Positions 1-10,037 of a stretch of 64,000 bases of DNA are shown here, piece after piece (the first letter of the stretch is position 1; each line of letters starts with the position of its first letter). The notes under the pieces are model-generated. The model was not told the DNA's origin. It was given only the letters and a program-made list of their open reading frames with translations, and did not search any database. The translations under genes were made by a program, and so were the position numbers. This DNA comes from Labilibaculum sp. DW002 (GTDB lineage Bacteria > Bacteroidota > Bacteroidia > Bacteroidales > Marinifilaceae), in NCBI RefSeq assembly GCF_029029525.1, contig NZ_JAKJSC010000002.1, positions 186,001-250,000 on the forward strand, in the 5' to 3' direction.

Positions 1-2
1 AA

Positions 3-1643
3 TGTTTATTGGCTTCAGATCAATACACTTGGCAAGAGCAATTGGTTATGATTAAGACATTTTTGCACACTGGAGCAAAATTGTACCATCACAACCCAAA
101 ATACAATGAGGGAAACCATCAAACTAGAGGCATGAGTGCTTTGGGTATGTTAGGAATCCTGTTCAAGGAAATTAAAGGGACAGATGAGTGGTGGACCAGA
201 GCTACCAACCGATTAGAAGAACATCTTGAAAAAGAAGTTTATAAAGATGGTTTTCAATTTGAAAGATCTGTTCACTATCATGTTGATGATATCGATAATT
301 ACTTCTATCCATATCAGTTAGCAAAAATGAATGGCGTAAGCCTAAACCCAATTTGGGATCAAAGATTAAAAGGCATGTTTGATGCAATGTTGCAATTAGC
401 AATGCCGAATAAGAATTTGCCTGTACTACAGGATGATACAAAAGACCCATGGGCAGAAGTGAATAAAGTTGAAGATATTATGGCTTTAGGGGCAGCCTTG
501 TTTGGAGATAAAAAATTAAAATATTTTACGGGTAAAAAAATCCCATCAAAATATTATTGGTTGTTAAGTACGGATCAAGTAGAAAAGTACAAAACTGCGA
601 AAGCAAGCAAACCAAAGATGAGTAGTACGGATTTACCTCATACAGGATATTACGTGATGCGTAATGGCTGGAAAAAAGAGAATCTGTATATGGTAATAAG
701 TGCGGGATTAACAGAGGAAAAGCCAGATCATCAGCATGGAGATATGTTGGGAATACAAGCCTTTGCTTATGGCAATATGGTATTGCCAAATTATCAAGTA
801 AGGTATTATTTGGATGATTTAGAGGAATTTAAAAATTCATGGACGAAAAATGTAGGTTTAGTTGATTCAGTTCTTCATGGTAGAGAATGGAAAGGCAATA
901 AAGGCGGTAGTGGATTTGGAAAATGGGGGAAATTACCAACTCCTAAACTTATCAACTGGACAACAACAGATGAAATTGATATTTTTATAGGTTCACACGA
1001 TGGCTACAAAGACTTAAATGTAGATACTTACAGACAGGTGTTTTTTATTAAGGATGGTTTCTGGATTGTTAGAGATCATTACAAGTCTAAGGACGAGAAG
1101 CATACTTATCAGCAAGTTTGGCAAGGACATTACGATGCTGAAAATGATATTCATGTGAGGTCGGTGTTTCCCAATGGTGCAGGTTTGGAAATCATACAGT
1201 TGGGGCACCGACCTGATTTTATAAGAAAAAAATCAATAAGAGGTAAGGGCAGAATCATCTTCGAAGCAGAAAATGAGATGAATACAACCTTTACAAGTTT
1301 ATTGTATCCATTTAAGGATTTTGAGAACAGAATACATGCCAACTCGCAATATGATGATTTAAAATTAGCGGGCTGGAATATGGTCAGTAAGGAAGATGGC
1401 CAAGTAATAGAGTCTAACTCTGCTATTGGCATCAGTAAAAAAGGAATAACATTACTATTTGATTGTTCTAAATTAAAGATAAAGAATGCGGAAATTTTAA
1501 TGAGTAACCCATCAGATTTACTGATCAAGAAAAAAGGTGAAGAATGGGAGATTGCTAATTGTGGGATTTTAGAATTAAAACTAACACTTAGTGGTCATGT
1601 CGTAGACTTGAAGCCTGGGAAATCTGTTCAAATTGAATTATAA
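3..1643 (+). CDS. Heparinase II/III-fold polysaccharide lyase, probable alginate lyase (5' truncated)
   Basis: The reading frame is open to the window edge, so the N-terminus, signal peptide included, lies upstream; the first internal start codon (TTG at 9) is not credible. The visible 547 residues show the end of an alpha-toroid domain followed by the all-beta heparinase II/III-type domain, with a KPDHQHGDMLG segment where lyases of this fold place a metal or catalytic histidine. It sits 24 bp before a PL17 gene and a PL6 gene and is read with them, so I infer cleavage of alginate or of unsaturated alginate oligomers at the cell surface or in the periplasm. The family could be PL39, PL15 or another heparinase II/III family; I cannot decide from the sequence alone. 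Fold assignment is fairly sure, substrate is inferred from context. Confidence 0.7.
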   Translation, partial: CLLASDQYTWQEQLVMIKTFLHTGAKLYHHNPKYNEGNHQTRGMSALGMLGILFKEIKGTDEWWTRATNRLEEHLEKEVYKDGFQFERSVHYHVDDIDNYFYPYQLAKMNGVSLNPIWDQRLKGMFDAMLQLAMPNKNLPVLQDDTKDPWAEVNKVEDIMALGAALFGDKKLKYFTGKKIPSKYYWLLSTDQVEKYKTAKASKPKMSSTDLPHTGYYVMRNGWKKENLYMVISAGLTEEKPDHQHGDMLGIQAFAYGNMVLPNYQVRYYLDDLEEFKNSWTKNVGLVDSVLHGREWKGNKGGSGFGKWGKLPTPKLINWTTTDEIDIFIGSHDGYKDLNVDTYRQVFFIKDGFWIVRDHYKSKDEKHTYQQVWQGHYDAENDIHVRSVFPNGAGLEIIQLGHRPDFIRKKSIRGKGRIIFEAENEMNTTFTSLLYPFKDFENRIHANSQYDDLKLAGWNMVSKEDGQVIESNSAIGISKKGITLLFDCSKLKIKNAEILMSNPSDLLIKKKGEEWEIANCGILELKLTLSGHVVDLKPGKSVQIEL

Positions 1644-1667
1644 GAAAAAAATATACTAGACTAGATC

Positions 1668-3920
1668 ATGAGTAAATTGAAAATATATATTCTATTAGTA
1701 GTGTTTGTTGCGATAAGCAGTTGTGCTGTTTCTCAATCACATCCTAAGTTAATTTTAACTCAGAAGGGTGTGACTGAAATCAGAGCACAATTGAATCAAT
1801 TACCAGTGCTTCAATCTTCAGTTCAAAAGGCTGTAAGTTTTGTTGAGGAGGAAATGGAAAAGGGAATTGATGTACCAGTGCCAAAAGATATGGCTGGTGG
1901 ATATACTCACAATCGTCACAAGAAAAACTTTTTGGTGATGCAAAAAGCAGGAGTTCTTTTTCAAATTACTGAAGAAGAAAAATACGCTGTTTTTGTTCGT
2001 GATATGTTACTATCATACGCAAAAATGTATCCTACTTTAGGATTGCATCCTGCAAACAGATCATACGCACCAGGTAAAATATTCTGGCAGAATTTAAATG
2101 ATGCAAACTGGTTGGTTTATACAAGTCAAGCTTATGATTGTATCTACGATTGGTTGTCATTAAAAGAAAGAAAAAAATTAGAGAAAGATCTTTTCCGTCC
2201 TTTCGCAGATCATTTATCTGTTGATTCGCCACAATTCTATAATCGCGTTCACAACCATAGTACTTGGGGAAATGCTGCGGTTGGAATGATTGGTTTAGTA
2301 ATGGATGATCAGGAATTGATTGATCGAGCCTTTTATGGTTTGAAATCAGATAATATAAAAGCAGATCAGAAGGATAATGATGGTGGATTGATTAAAATGC
2401 AAGGTGACGGTAAAGCCGGTTTCTTTGCGCAATTAGACCATTTGTTCTCACCTGACGGATATTATACCGAAGGACCATATTACCAACGTTACGCCATGTA
2501 TCCTTTTGTGATGTTTGCTGAAGCGATTGAAAATTGTAAGCCTGAAGTAAAAATATTTGACTATCGCGATGGTCTTTTGCTTAAAGCAGTGGAAACTTTA
2601 TTGAACCTTACCGATGTGAACGGTTTGTTCTTCCCAATTAATGATGCTCAAAAAGGAATGTCGTACTTGTCTAGAGAATTGGTTTCTTCTGTAAATATCG
2701 TTTATCATTTTGGTGGTAAAGATTCAGGATTGTTATCGGTTGCCGAAAAACAAGGACAGGTAATGTTAGATGATACCGGTTTATCTGTAGCGAAGGCAAT
2801 AAAAGAAGGAAAGAAAACAAATTATAAAAAAAGATCTGCAAATTATAAAGATGGCGCTTTAGGAACAGAAGGAGCTTTGGGAATTCTTCGCGCTGGTGAA
2901 GGTGATAAGGAAGTTTGTTTGGTCATGAAAAATACTTCTCAAGGAATGGGACATGGTCATTTCGATAAATTGTCGTTCTCCTTATACGATAATATGGGCG
3001 AAGTATTGCCTGATTATGGTTGTGCAAGATATGTGAATATCGAGCAAAAATTTGGTGGCGGATACCTGAAAGAAAACAATACATGGGCAAAACAAACAGT
3101 AGCTCACAATACACTTGTAGTTAATGGAGAATCTCATTTTGGAGGAAGTACCGATACAGGAAATAAATTTCATTCTGATCCTTTTGTATTTGATGCTACG
3201 AATGAAAATATTCAGATTGTTAGTGCAAAAGAATTGAATGCTTATCCAGGAGTGGAAATGCACAGAACTCTTGCTTTAATTACTAATGAAAATTTTGAAA
3301 AGCCTCTGTTATTAGACGTTTTTCGTGCAACATCAGATAAGGAGAATCAATACGAATTACCATATAATTTCTTTGGTCAGTTGTTATCCACAAACTATAA
3401 ATACGAGCTGCCTGAGGTATTAAAGCCAATGGGTGATGCTCATGGTTATCAGCATTTGCGATTAGAAGCAGAAGGACAATCAGAAACAAATAATGCGAAA
3501 CTAACATGGTTTGTAAATGATCGTTTTTATTCCATTACAAGTTTTGTGAGTACCGATGATAAATTACAATTGGTACGTTCTGGTGCTAACGATCCGAAGT
3601 TTAACCTTCGCAGAGATCCTGCTTTTTTCATTAAGAAAAATCCACAGAAAAATGCGCTGTTTGTTTCAGTAGTAGAAGCACACGGAAAATATGATAGAGT
3701 AACTGAATTTGCTGATAATGCTTTTAGCAGCATTTCGAAAGTTGATGTTTTAGTGGACTCGGAAGATTATACAGCAGTCTCTTTTCAAGATAAAAAGGAG
3801 AACAGTTGGATGTTGATTCTTGCAAATAAAGATGCTAGCAAAGGAGCTAAGCATGAATTGCAGATTAATGGAGCAGATTTCAAATGGAATGGAGCTTTTC
3901 ACTTTGTTCTGTCCAAATAA
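1668..3920 (+). CDS. PL17 alginate (oligoalginate) lyase
   Basis: The product is a 750-residue lipoprotein-like protein (signal segment ending in SSCA, Cys about 19) with an N-terminal alginate-lyase alpha/alpha domain and a C-terminal heparinase II/III beta domain. PL17 enzymes are exo-lyases that release unsaturated monouronate from alginate oligomers. The NRVHNHSTWGN segment (192-202) supplies the Asn-His pair expected of PL17 (here Asn196-His197), YYTEGPYY (265-272) supplies candidate catalytic tyrosines, and GMGHGHFD (426-433) plus a later AHNTLVVNG segment resemble the zinc site. Length is usual for the family. It lies 24 bp after the preceding lyase gene and 42 bp before the PL6 gene. 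I infer that it acts at the end of the extracellular or periplasmic lyase cascade, producing DEH for import. Confidence 0.9.
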   Translation: MSKLKIYILLVVFVAISSCAVSQSHPKLILTQKGVTEIRAQLNQLPVLQSSVQKAVSFVEEEMEKGIDVPVPKDMAGGYTHNRHKKNFLVMQKAGVLFQITEEEKYAVFVRDMLLSYAKMYPTLGLHPANRSYAPGKIFWQNLNDANWLVYTSQAYDCIYDWLSLKERKKLEKDLFRPFADHLSVDSPQFYNRVHNHSTWGNAAVGMIGLVMDDQELIDRAFYGLKSDNIKADQKDNDGGLIKMQGDGKAGFFAQLDHLFSPDGYYTEGPYYQRYAMYPFVMFAEAIENCKPEVKIFDYRDGLLLKAVETLLNLTDVNGLFFPINDAQKGMSYLSRELVSSVNIVYHFGGKDSGLLSVAEKQGQVMLDDTGLSVAKAIKEGKKTNYKKRSANYKDGALGTEGALGILRAGEGDKEVCLVMKNTSQGMGHGHFDKLSFSLYDNMGEVLPDYGCARYVNIEQKFGGGYLKENNTWAKQTVAHNTLVVNGESHFGGSTDTGNKFHSDPFVFDATNENIQIVSAKELNAYPGVEMHRTLALITNENFEKPLLLDVFRATSDKENQYELPYNFFGQLLSTNYKYELPEVLKPMGDAHGYQHLRLEAEGQSETNNAKLTWFVNDRFYSITSFVSTDDKLQLVRSGANDPKFNLRRDPAFFIKKNPQKNALFVSVVEAHGKYDRVTEFADNAFSSISKVDVLVDSEDYTAVSFQDKKENSWMLILANKDASKGAKHELQINGADFKWNGAFHFVLSK

Positions 3921-3962
3921 TAAAGAAAGCAAAACGAATTCAAATATATAAAAGGAAAAAAC

Positions 3963-6275
3963 ATGAAATTGTTTAAAACTCTCACATTACTTTTATTTAC
4001 TAGCCTTATTCTTACGTCTTGTGGAAATAAGGTGGAAAATATGGTGAAAAATATGGCTGAGTTAAAATCAGCTATTGATGATGCTCAACCAGGAGATGTT
4101 ATTGTAATGTCGAATGGTACTTGGACAGATGTTGAAATAGATTTTAAAGCCAATGGTTTGGTCGATAAACCTATTGTTTTAAAAGCAGAAACTCCTGGGC
4201 AAGTTTTTATTGAGGGACAGTCATTTTTAAAAATAGCTGGTCAGTTTCTTGAGGTACACGATTTATACTTTCGAAACGGTTATACACCTATTAATGCTGT
4301 TATTCAGTTTAAAAGCGACAAAAAGAATGCAGCCTACGATTGTAAAGTAGTTGGTTGTGTTATTGAGAATTTTACGCAATTAGATAGAACCAAAAAAGAT
4401 CATTGGGTTGAATTTTGGGGACAGCGCAATCAGCTTTTATCATGCTATATAGCTGGAAAATCTAATAATGGACCAACAGTTAGAGCTGAATTAAAAGGAA
4501 ATCAACATGCAAATTGTCACCACCTTATAGCTAATAACTATTTTGGGCCACGCCCAAGAAGGGGAGGCCCTCGAGGAGAAACCATGCAATTAGGCGATAG
4601 TTACACATCAATGGTTCCTTCATATATAGAAGTTCGCGATAACTTTTTAGACAGATGTAATGGTGAGGTTGAGGTTATTTCAAGTAAAACGAATTTCAAT
4701 AAATTCGTCAATAATGTTTTCTATAAGTGCGAAGGATCACTTGTTTTAAGACATGGTAATTATGCGACTATTGATTCCAACTGGTTTATTGGTGATGATA
4801 ATTCTGATAACATTGGTGGAGTAAGAGTAATTAATACAGGTCATTGGATTACCAATAATTATTTCTACAATTTAAAAGGAAACGAGTTTCGCAGTGCGAT
4901 TGCTATAATGAATGGGATTCCAAAATCACCATTAAACAGATACAATCAGGTTACTGATGTAGTAATTGCTTATAATAGTTGGGTAGATTGTATTACTCCA
5001 TTGCAGTTTAGTGTAGGTTCTAATGTCAACAAGAGCGATGTTTTACCTAAGTCTGAGATTAGATCAGCACTTCCAATTCGAACTACAGTTGCTAATAACG
5101 TTATATATAACAGTAAAACGGTAAGTAAAGATATCGTAAAGTATTATGACACTCCAGGCGATGTTGATTTTCAGTGTAATCATGTGAGTGAAACGAATGA
5201 TGTAAAAGGTTTTGATGGGTTTCTGATTTCAGAAATGAATGCTATTAGTGATGAAACAAGTATTCCATTTGTTGAGGTAGCTGATCCGAATGCTAAGCTG
5301 TTCGATGGGTTTGATTTTGCTAAAATCAAGAACGATATTTTTTCTAATAATCGTGATGCTAATCATGCAGGAGCAATTTGTGCTGTTAAGGATGTAAAAT
5401 ACAATGTTCTTAATATGGATAAGTATGGACCATCTTGGTTTGTAGCTTCAAAGGGTAATGCAAATGCAAAGCGTGTAACTGTTAAAACGAGTGAGGAACT
5501 TTATACTTCATTTGAAAAAGCAAATAGTGGAGATACGATCCTTATAGACGCTGATGTATTGACGCTGAGTAAAAATATTGAAGTAACCAAAAGTGTAGTT
5601 GTTGCATCTGCAAATAAAGATCAGCAGGTAAGACTGCAATTTACATCAACAGATCAAGCACCAGCTTTTGAATTAGGACCAGGTGTTGATATTAATTTAC
5701 AACACCTAATTGTTGAAGGAACAAAAACGCTAAACTGTTTTGAACCTAATGCGAAAGACATGTCTATTGCTGCAAATGTATTTGTTGATAATTGCACTTT
5801 AAGTGGATTTCATTCCATCTATAGATCTAAAAAAGGTTCGTTTACAGATACTTTAAAAGTGGTTAATTCAGTAATGAAAAACTTGGTAGATGGATTCATT
5901 TTTGATTCTGAAACGGATGATAAAGGAGACTATAATGCAGAGTTTTTGATATTTGAGAACAACCAGATAAGTGACGTTGAGAATGTGTTTGTTGACTATC
6001 ATAGAGGTGGTTATGATGAGTCTACCATAGGCGGAAACTTTGTATTCAATAATAATGTGGTGAAAAGATCAGGAAAGCTTGGCTCTAATGCAATTCTACT
6101 GAAAACTAATGGAATTGTTAATGTTCAGATTTTGAACAACGAGTTTACTTCAATTAAATCTGGATTCGTTGCTAGGTTGTGGGGTGAGAAAAATAATGTG
6201 GAAAGTGGAAATACAATTAAAGGAAAGTCAAAAATTGTAACAGATGAATTTGTGACCCAAAAATTAATGTACTAA
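3963..6275 (+). CDS. PL6 alginate lyase, two parallel beta-helix domains, lipoprotein
   Basis: The 770-residue protein starts with a lipoprotein signal (LILTSCG, Cys20). An N-terminal chondroitinase-B-type right-handed beta-helix covers about residues 30-400 and a second beta-helix about 500-760, the layout of two-domain PL6 lyases such as AlyGC. The catalytic Lys/Arg pair of PL6 is present as Lys242 (ISSKTN) and Arg263 (VLRHGN), with the 21-residue spacing known from AlyGC. The likely activity is beta-elimination on alginate, with mannuronate or guluronate preference not predictable here. It is the last lyase of the run; a 97-bp gap that can form a weak AATAAGA/TCTTATT hairpin (about 6308-6341) separates it from the kdgF-like gene and may be an mRNA processing or attenuation point. 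Confidence 0.92.
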   Translation: MKLFKTLTLLLFTSLILTSCGNKVENMVKNMAELKSAIDDAQPGDVIVMSNGTWTDVEIDFKANGLVDKPIVLKAETPGQVFIEGQSFLKIAGQFLEVHDLYFRNGYTPINAVIQFKSDKKNAAYDCKVVGCVIENFTQLDRTKKDHWVEFWGQRNQLLSCYIAGKSNNGPTVRAELKGNQHANCHHLIANNYFGPRPRRGGPRGETMQLGDSYTSMVPSYIEVRDNFLDRCNGEVEVISSKTNFNKFVNNVFYKCEGSLVLRHGNYATIDSNWFIGDDNSDNIGGVRVINTGHWITNNYFYNLKGNEFRSAIAIMNGIPKSPLNRYNQVTDVVIAYNSWVDCITPLQFSVGSNVNKSDVLPKSEIRSALPIRTTVANNVIYNSKTVSKDIVKYYDTPGDVDFQCNHVSETNDVKGFDGFLISEMNAISDETSIPFVEVADPNAKLFDGFDFAKIKNDIFSNNRDANHAGAICAVKDVKYNVLNMDKYGPSWFVASKGNANAKRVTVKTSEELYTSFEKANSGDTILIDADVLTLSKNIEVTKSVVVASANKDQQVRLQFTSTDQAPAFELGPGVDINLQHLIVEGTKTLNCFEPNAKDMSIAANVFVDNCTLSGFHSIYRSKKGSFTDTLKVVNSVMKNLVDGFIFDSETDDKGDYNAEFLIFENNQISDVENVFVDYHRGGYDESTIGGNFVFNNNVVKRSGKLGSNAILLKTNGIVNVQILNNEFTSIKSGFVARLWGEKNNVESGNTIKGKSKIVTDEFVTQKLMY

Positions 6276-6372
6276 CACTCAAGTGATAAAATTAAAAATC
6301 TTTAAATAATAAGATTGGGAGAGAGGTTGATCCTCTTATTAAATAAAATATTTACTAAAAAAATAGCTAATC

Positions 6373-6747
6373 ATGGGAAATCAAAACGAAAGACAAAAAT
6401 ACTTTACGTCTAAAGAGATGAAATGGGAAGATCTTGGAGGTGGAGTTCAACGCCAGTTTTTAGGCTACGATAACCAGATTATGATGGTGAAAGTGAAATT
6501 TGAAAAAGGTGCTCTTGGTGCGCCGCATGAGCATTTTCATACACAATCTACTTATTGTGCAAGTGGTAAATTCGAATTTACTATTGATGGTGTCGTAAAG
6601 ATAGTAGAGGCTGGAGATGGAGTTTATATTTCTCCTAATTTATTGCACTCTGCAACCTGTTTGGAAGAAGGAATTTTGATAGATGTATTCAGTCCAGTTC
6701 GTGAAGATTTCTTAGATGGTAGTGGCGTTTCCTACTTTGGAAAATAA
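6373..6747 (+). CDS. kdgF: Cupin protein KdgF, unsaturated-uronate linearising enzyme
   Basis: This 124-residue single-domain cupin carries the metal-binding pattern PHEHFHTQ and a second-motif histidine in NLLHSATC. KdgF proteins open the ring of unsaturated monouronates released by alginate or pectin lyases, giving 4-deoxy-5-keto uronate (DEH). No signal peptide is visible, so it should be cytoplasmic. It lies between the lyases and the transporter, reductase and KDG kinase genes, exactly where that step belongs. The start ATG follows an AT-rich leader without a clear Shine-Dalgarno, as is normal here. Confidence 0.88.
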   Translation: MGNQNERQKYFTSKEMKWEDLGGGVQRQFLGYDNQIMMVKVKFEKGALGAPHEHFHTQSTYCASGKFEFTIDGVVKIVEAGDGVYISPNLLHSATCLEEGILIDVFSPVREDFLDGSGVSYFGK

Positions 6748-6783
6748 GATGATAATCTTGAATAAAAACTAAATAAAAAGAAG

Positions 6784-8070
6784 ATGAAGTTAAAAGGTTT
6801 AAGATGGTTGATTATTGGGCTTATATTTTTAGCTACAGTTATCAATTATATCGATAGAAGTGCTCTAGCCATCATGTGGGGTAATGAAAATGTTGATGGC
6901 TCAATTTCTCAGTCGTTAGGTTTAACCAAAGATCACTACAGCTATATATTAAACATATTTATGGTAGCCTACGCTTTAGGGCAGTTGTTTACCGGTAAGA
7001 TTTTTGATAAAGTAGGTACTCGTATTGGATATGTATTATCAATTGGTGTGTGGGGACTTTCTTCTTTCTTACATTCAACGGTACGTGGATTTCTATCCAT
7101 TAGTATATTCCGTAGTTTATTGGGGTTTTCAGAAGCAGGAAACTGGCCAGGAGGTGTTAAAAGTAATGCTGAATGGTTTCCAATTAAAGAAAGAGCTATT
7201 GCACAAGGATTATTTAATGCAGGAGCATCTATTGGTTCTGTAATTGCACCACCATTTATTGCAGCTTTATTCGTTGCCTTTGGATGGAGAATTACATTTA
7301 TGGTTGTTGGTTCTTTTGGAATGATTTGGATTATTCCTTGGTTATTAATTAACAAAGCAGGGCCTAAAAAACACCCTTGGATTACGGAAGAAGAGCAAAA
7401 GTATATTATCGAAGGTCAAAGTATAGCTGACCAAAATGCAACAGAAGAAACAAAAGGAAAAAGCTTAAAAGAAATTCTTTCGCATAAAGAGTCTTGGGCA
7501 ATTGTTATTGGTCGTTTCTTTTTAGAGCCAATTTGGTGGTTATTTGTTGGTTGGATGCCAATTTACCTATTTGATGTGTACGGATTCAACGTAAAAGAAG
7601 TAGGTATGTTTGCTTGGGTACCTTATGTAGGTGCTGCCATTGGTAGTATTGCTGGAGGTTATGTTTCAGGTAAAATTATTGCCAAAACAAATTCAATAGA
7701 TAAAGGTAGGAAAACAACCATTTTAATTGGTGGTGTTATCATGCTGTTCGGATTAATAGCTACTGTGTTGTTTGCAGATTCGGCAGAAGCATTTGTTGCA
7801 ATTGTATTCTTTGTATTGTTTGGATTTCAGTTTGCAATTAGTAATGTACAAACATTACCAAGTGACTTTTTTAGTGGTAAATCAGTAGGATCATTAGCTG
7901 GTCTTGGTGGAATGGTAGGAGTATTCTCAGTAATTGTAATGAACTTCTTAATTCCTATAGTTGCAGAAGTTTCCTATACGCCAATATTTATTGCAATAGC
8001 AGTTTTTGTACCACTAGGCGTTGGAGCAATTTATTACTTCGCAAGAAATATACAATCAGTAGAAAAGTAA
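6784..8070 (+). CDS. MFS transporter, hexuronate/DEH importer
   Basis: The 428-residue protein shows twelve predicted membrane segments and anion:cation symporter (ACS/ExuT) family features: a first helix ending in NYIDRSALAI, a GKIFDKVGTRIGY loop between helices 2 and 3, and SEAGNWPGGVKSNAEWFP in helix 4, a hallmark of hexuronate transporters. It is probably in the inner membrane and imports unsaturated uronates or DEH by cation symport. It lies 36 bp after kdgF and 45 bp before the reductase gene, consistent with one transcript. Substrate is inferred from neighbours. Confidence 0.88.
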   Translation: MKLKGLRWLIIGLIFLATVINYIDRSALAIMWGNENVDGSISQSLGLTKDHYSYILNIFMVAYALGQLFTGKIFDKVGTRIGYVLSIGVWGLSSFLHSTVRGFLSISIFRSLLGFSEAGNWPGGVKSNAEWFPIKERAIAQGLFNAGASIGSVIAPPFIAALFVAFGWRITFMVVGSFGMIWIIPWLLINKAGPKKHPWITEEEQKYIIEGQSIADQNATEETKGKSLKEILSHKESWAIVIGRFFLEPIWWLFVGWMPIYLFDVYGFNVKEVGMFAWVPYVGAAIGSIAGGYVSGKIIAKTNSIDKGRKTTILIGGVIMLFGLIATVLFADSAEAFVAIVFFVLFGFQFAISNVQTLPSDFFSGKSVGSLAGLGGMVGVFSVIVMNFLIPIVAEVSYTPIFIAIAVFVPLGVGAIYYFARNIQSVEK

Positions 8071-8115
8071 AGAGATCAATTAAAAATATTACAATAACAT
8101 TTAAATAAAATTATT

Positions 8116-8877
8116 ATGTCAGTAGAAGGAAAAGTAGCTGTCGTTACAGGTGCAACCGGAGGAATTGGTTTCCAAGTAGCAAAAAGATTAGGTAAAGATG
8201 GATACACCGTAGTTTTAAACGGCATAGAGGATGAAGCTGGAGCTAAAAGAGTAGAAGAGCTTACTGCAGAGGGAATTACGGCAGAGTATTATGGGTTTGA
8301 TGTTACAAGCGATGACGCTGTAACTGCGAATATTAATAAAATCGGAGAGAAATACGGTAAAATTGATCTACTGGTAAACAATGCAGGTGGATTAGGTGGA
8401 AGATCTAGATTTGAAGAAATGACAACTGAATTTTACAGATTTGTTATGGCTTTAAACCTTGATTCAGTATTTTTTGCTTCAAGAGCGGCTATTCCTTTCC
8501 TTAAAAAAGGAGAAAATGCTTCCATCATAAATTATACTTCAAATGCAGGTTGGAATGCAGGTGGACCAGGAGCTGGTATTTATGGAACATCTAAAGCAGG
8601 AGTTCATGCAATTACAAGAGCATTAGCAAAAGATTTAGCTGAATATGGAATTAGAGTGAATGCAGTATCTCCTGGTACAATTGATACTCCATTCCACGCC
8701 CAAATTAAAGCAACTAAGCCAGAAGTATTTGCTTCTTGGAAAAATAATATCATGTTAGGAAGAATAGGTCAGCCAGAAGAAGTTGCTTCAGTTGTATCTT
8801 TCTTAGCAAGTGATAATGCATCATTCATTACAGCTGAAACGATCCAGATTGGTGGAGGTCAAGCTTTAGGAATTTAA
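8116..8877 (+). CDS. Short-chain dehydrogenase, probable DEH reductase
   Basis: This 253-residue classical SDR has the cofactor motif TGATGGIG (residues 12-19), the NNAG motif, a catalytic serine in NYTSNAG, and the YxxxK active site in IYGTSKAG, followed by the usual RVNAVSPGTIDTP segment. Alginate-degrading bacteria use an SDR to reduce DEH (4-deoxy-L-erythro-5-hexoseulose uronate) to 2-keto-3-deoxygluconate with NAD(P)H. Its place between the uronate transporter and KDG kinase supports that role. Cofactor preference cannot be read with confidence. A strong hairpin follows the gene (8914-8951), so expression may drop before the kinase gene. Confidence 0.85.
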   Translation: MSVEGKVAVVTGATGGIGFQVAKRLGKDGYTVVLNGIEDEAGAKRVEELTAEGITAEYYGFDVTSDDAVTANINKIGEKYGKIDLLVNNAGGLGGRSRFEEMTTEFYRFVMALNLDSVFFASRAAIPFLKKGENASIINYTSNAGWNAGGPGAGIYGTSKAGVHAITRALAKDLAEYGIRVNAVSPGTIDTPFHAQIKATKPEVFASWKNNIMLGRIGQPEEVASVVSFLASDNASFITAETIQIGGGQALGI

Positions 8878-8913
8878 GAGGTTAGTATTTTCATAAAACC
8901 TTTGGTTAGCAGG

Positions 8914-8959
8914 TTCCGGGGAGTTGTATTATTCCCAATCGCTCTCCGGAATTTTGTTT
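8914..8959 (+). terminator. Hairpin with T-rich tail between the DEH reductase and KDG kinase genes
   Basis: TTCCGGGGAG (8914-8923) pairs with CTCTCCGGAA (8942-8951) with one G-T wobble, and a T-rich run follows. It could be a partial terminator that sets the ratio of upstream to downstream genes or a full terminator if the kinase gene has its own promoter. Confidence 0.6.
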
Positions 8960-8981
8960 TAATTTTTACAATCAAAATAAT

Positions 8982-10019
8982 ATGAGTCAAAGAGTTATTA
9001 GTTTCGGAGAAATCATGTTGCGTTTATCTACGCCTGGATATCAAAGATTCAATCAAGTTTCTGAGTTTGTTGCAACTTACGGAGGAGGAGAAGCTAATGT
9101 CGCAGTTTCTTTAGCAAATTATGGTATTAAATCAGAATTTGTAACTCGTTTGCCACAAAATGATATTGGCAGAACATGTGCCATGGAATTACGAAAGTAT
9201 GGTGTTGGAATCGATCAAATTATATACGGTGGTGATCGTTTGGGTATTTACTTTTTGGAAACAGGAGCCGTTAGTCGTGGTTCTAAAGTTGTATACGATC
9301 GAGCTCATTCTGCCATTTCCGAAATTGAATTGGGAATGATCGACTGGAACAAAGTTTTTGAAGGAGCTAATTGGTTCCACTGGACTGGAATTACACCAGC
9401 TATTTCTCAGGGAGCAGCAGATGTTTGCCTTGAGGCAATTAAAGCGGCAAATGAAAGAGGGATTACCGTTTCTTGTGACTTAAATTATCGTAAAAACCTT
9501 TGGAATTACGGAAAAACAGCTGGAGAAATTATGCCTGCATTAGTTGCTGGTACTGATATTGTTTTGGGTAATGAGGAAGATGCAGAGAAAGTCTTAGGTG
9601 TTAAGCCCAAAGGTGTTGATGTGACAGGTGGTCGTGTTGATGCTGACGCATACCTTTCCGTTTCGAAACAAATTATGAAGCAATTTCCACGTTGTAAGAA
9701 AGTAATTACCACTTTAAGAGGTTCTATTAATGCCAATCACAATTCATGGTCAGGTGTGCTTTGGGATGGAAAAACTCTTTTTGAGTCTCCAACATACCAA
9801 ATTACGCATATTGTTGATAGAGTAGGTGGAGGTGATTCATTTATGGGAGGATTAATTTACGGATTACTAACCTGGCCAGAAGATGATCAAAAAGCATTGA
9901 ATTTTGCAGTTGCTGCTTCATGTCTTAAGCATACCATTTTTGGTGATTTTAATCAGGTGGGAGTAGACGAAGTAGAAAAATTAATGGACGGTGATGCTTC
10001 AGGAAGAGTAGCACGTTAA
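8982..10019 (+). CDS. kdgK: 2-keto-3-deoxygluconate kinase (PfkB family), copy 1
   Basis: The 345-residue PfkB-family sugar kinase begins with the substrate-side motif GEIMLRLSTPG and an AxYGGGEANVAVSLA loop, and ends with the PfkB signature around DRVGGGDSFMGGL, whose Asp is the catalytic base. It should phosphorylate KDG to KDPG in the cytoplasm. KDPG aldolase follows 76 bp later. A clear paralogue lies at 12824-13855, so this locus has two KDG kinases. Substrate is inferred from family and neighbours; PfkB kinases acting on other sugars share the fold. Confidence 0.9.
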   Translation: MSQRVISFGEIMLRLSTPGYQRFNQVSEFVATYGGGEANVAVSLANYGIKSEFVTRLPQNDIGRTCAMELRKYGVGIDQIIYGGDRLGIYFLETGAVSRGSKVVYDRAHSAISEIELGMIDWNKVFEGANWFHWTGITPAISQGAADVCLEAIKAANERGITVSCDLNYRKNLWNYGKTAGEIMPALVAGTDIVLGNEEDAEKVLGVKPKGVDVTGGRVDADAYLSVSKQIMKQFPRCKKVITTLRGSINANHNSWSGVLWDGKTLFESPTYQITHIVDRVGGGDSFMGGLIYGLLTWPEDDQKALNFAVAASCLKHTIFGDFNQVGVDEVEKLMDGDASGRVAR

Positions 10020-10037
10020 AAATATAATTATCGCGTG

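Noticed and set aside
1151-1528. 125-codon minus-strand frame inside the first lyase gene
   Set aside because: It is antisense to a conserved lyase domain and shows no family features.
6969-7355. 128-codon minus-strand frame inside the MFS transporter gene
   Set aside because: It mirrors the membrane-helix codons of the transporter and has no independent support.
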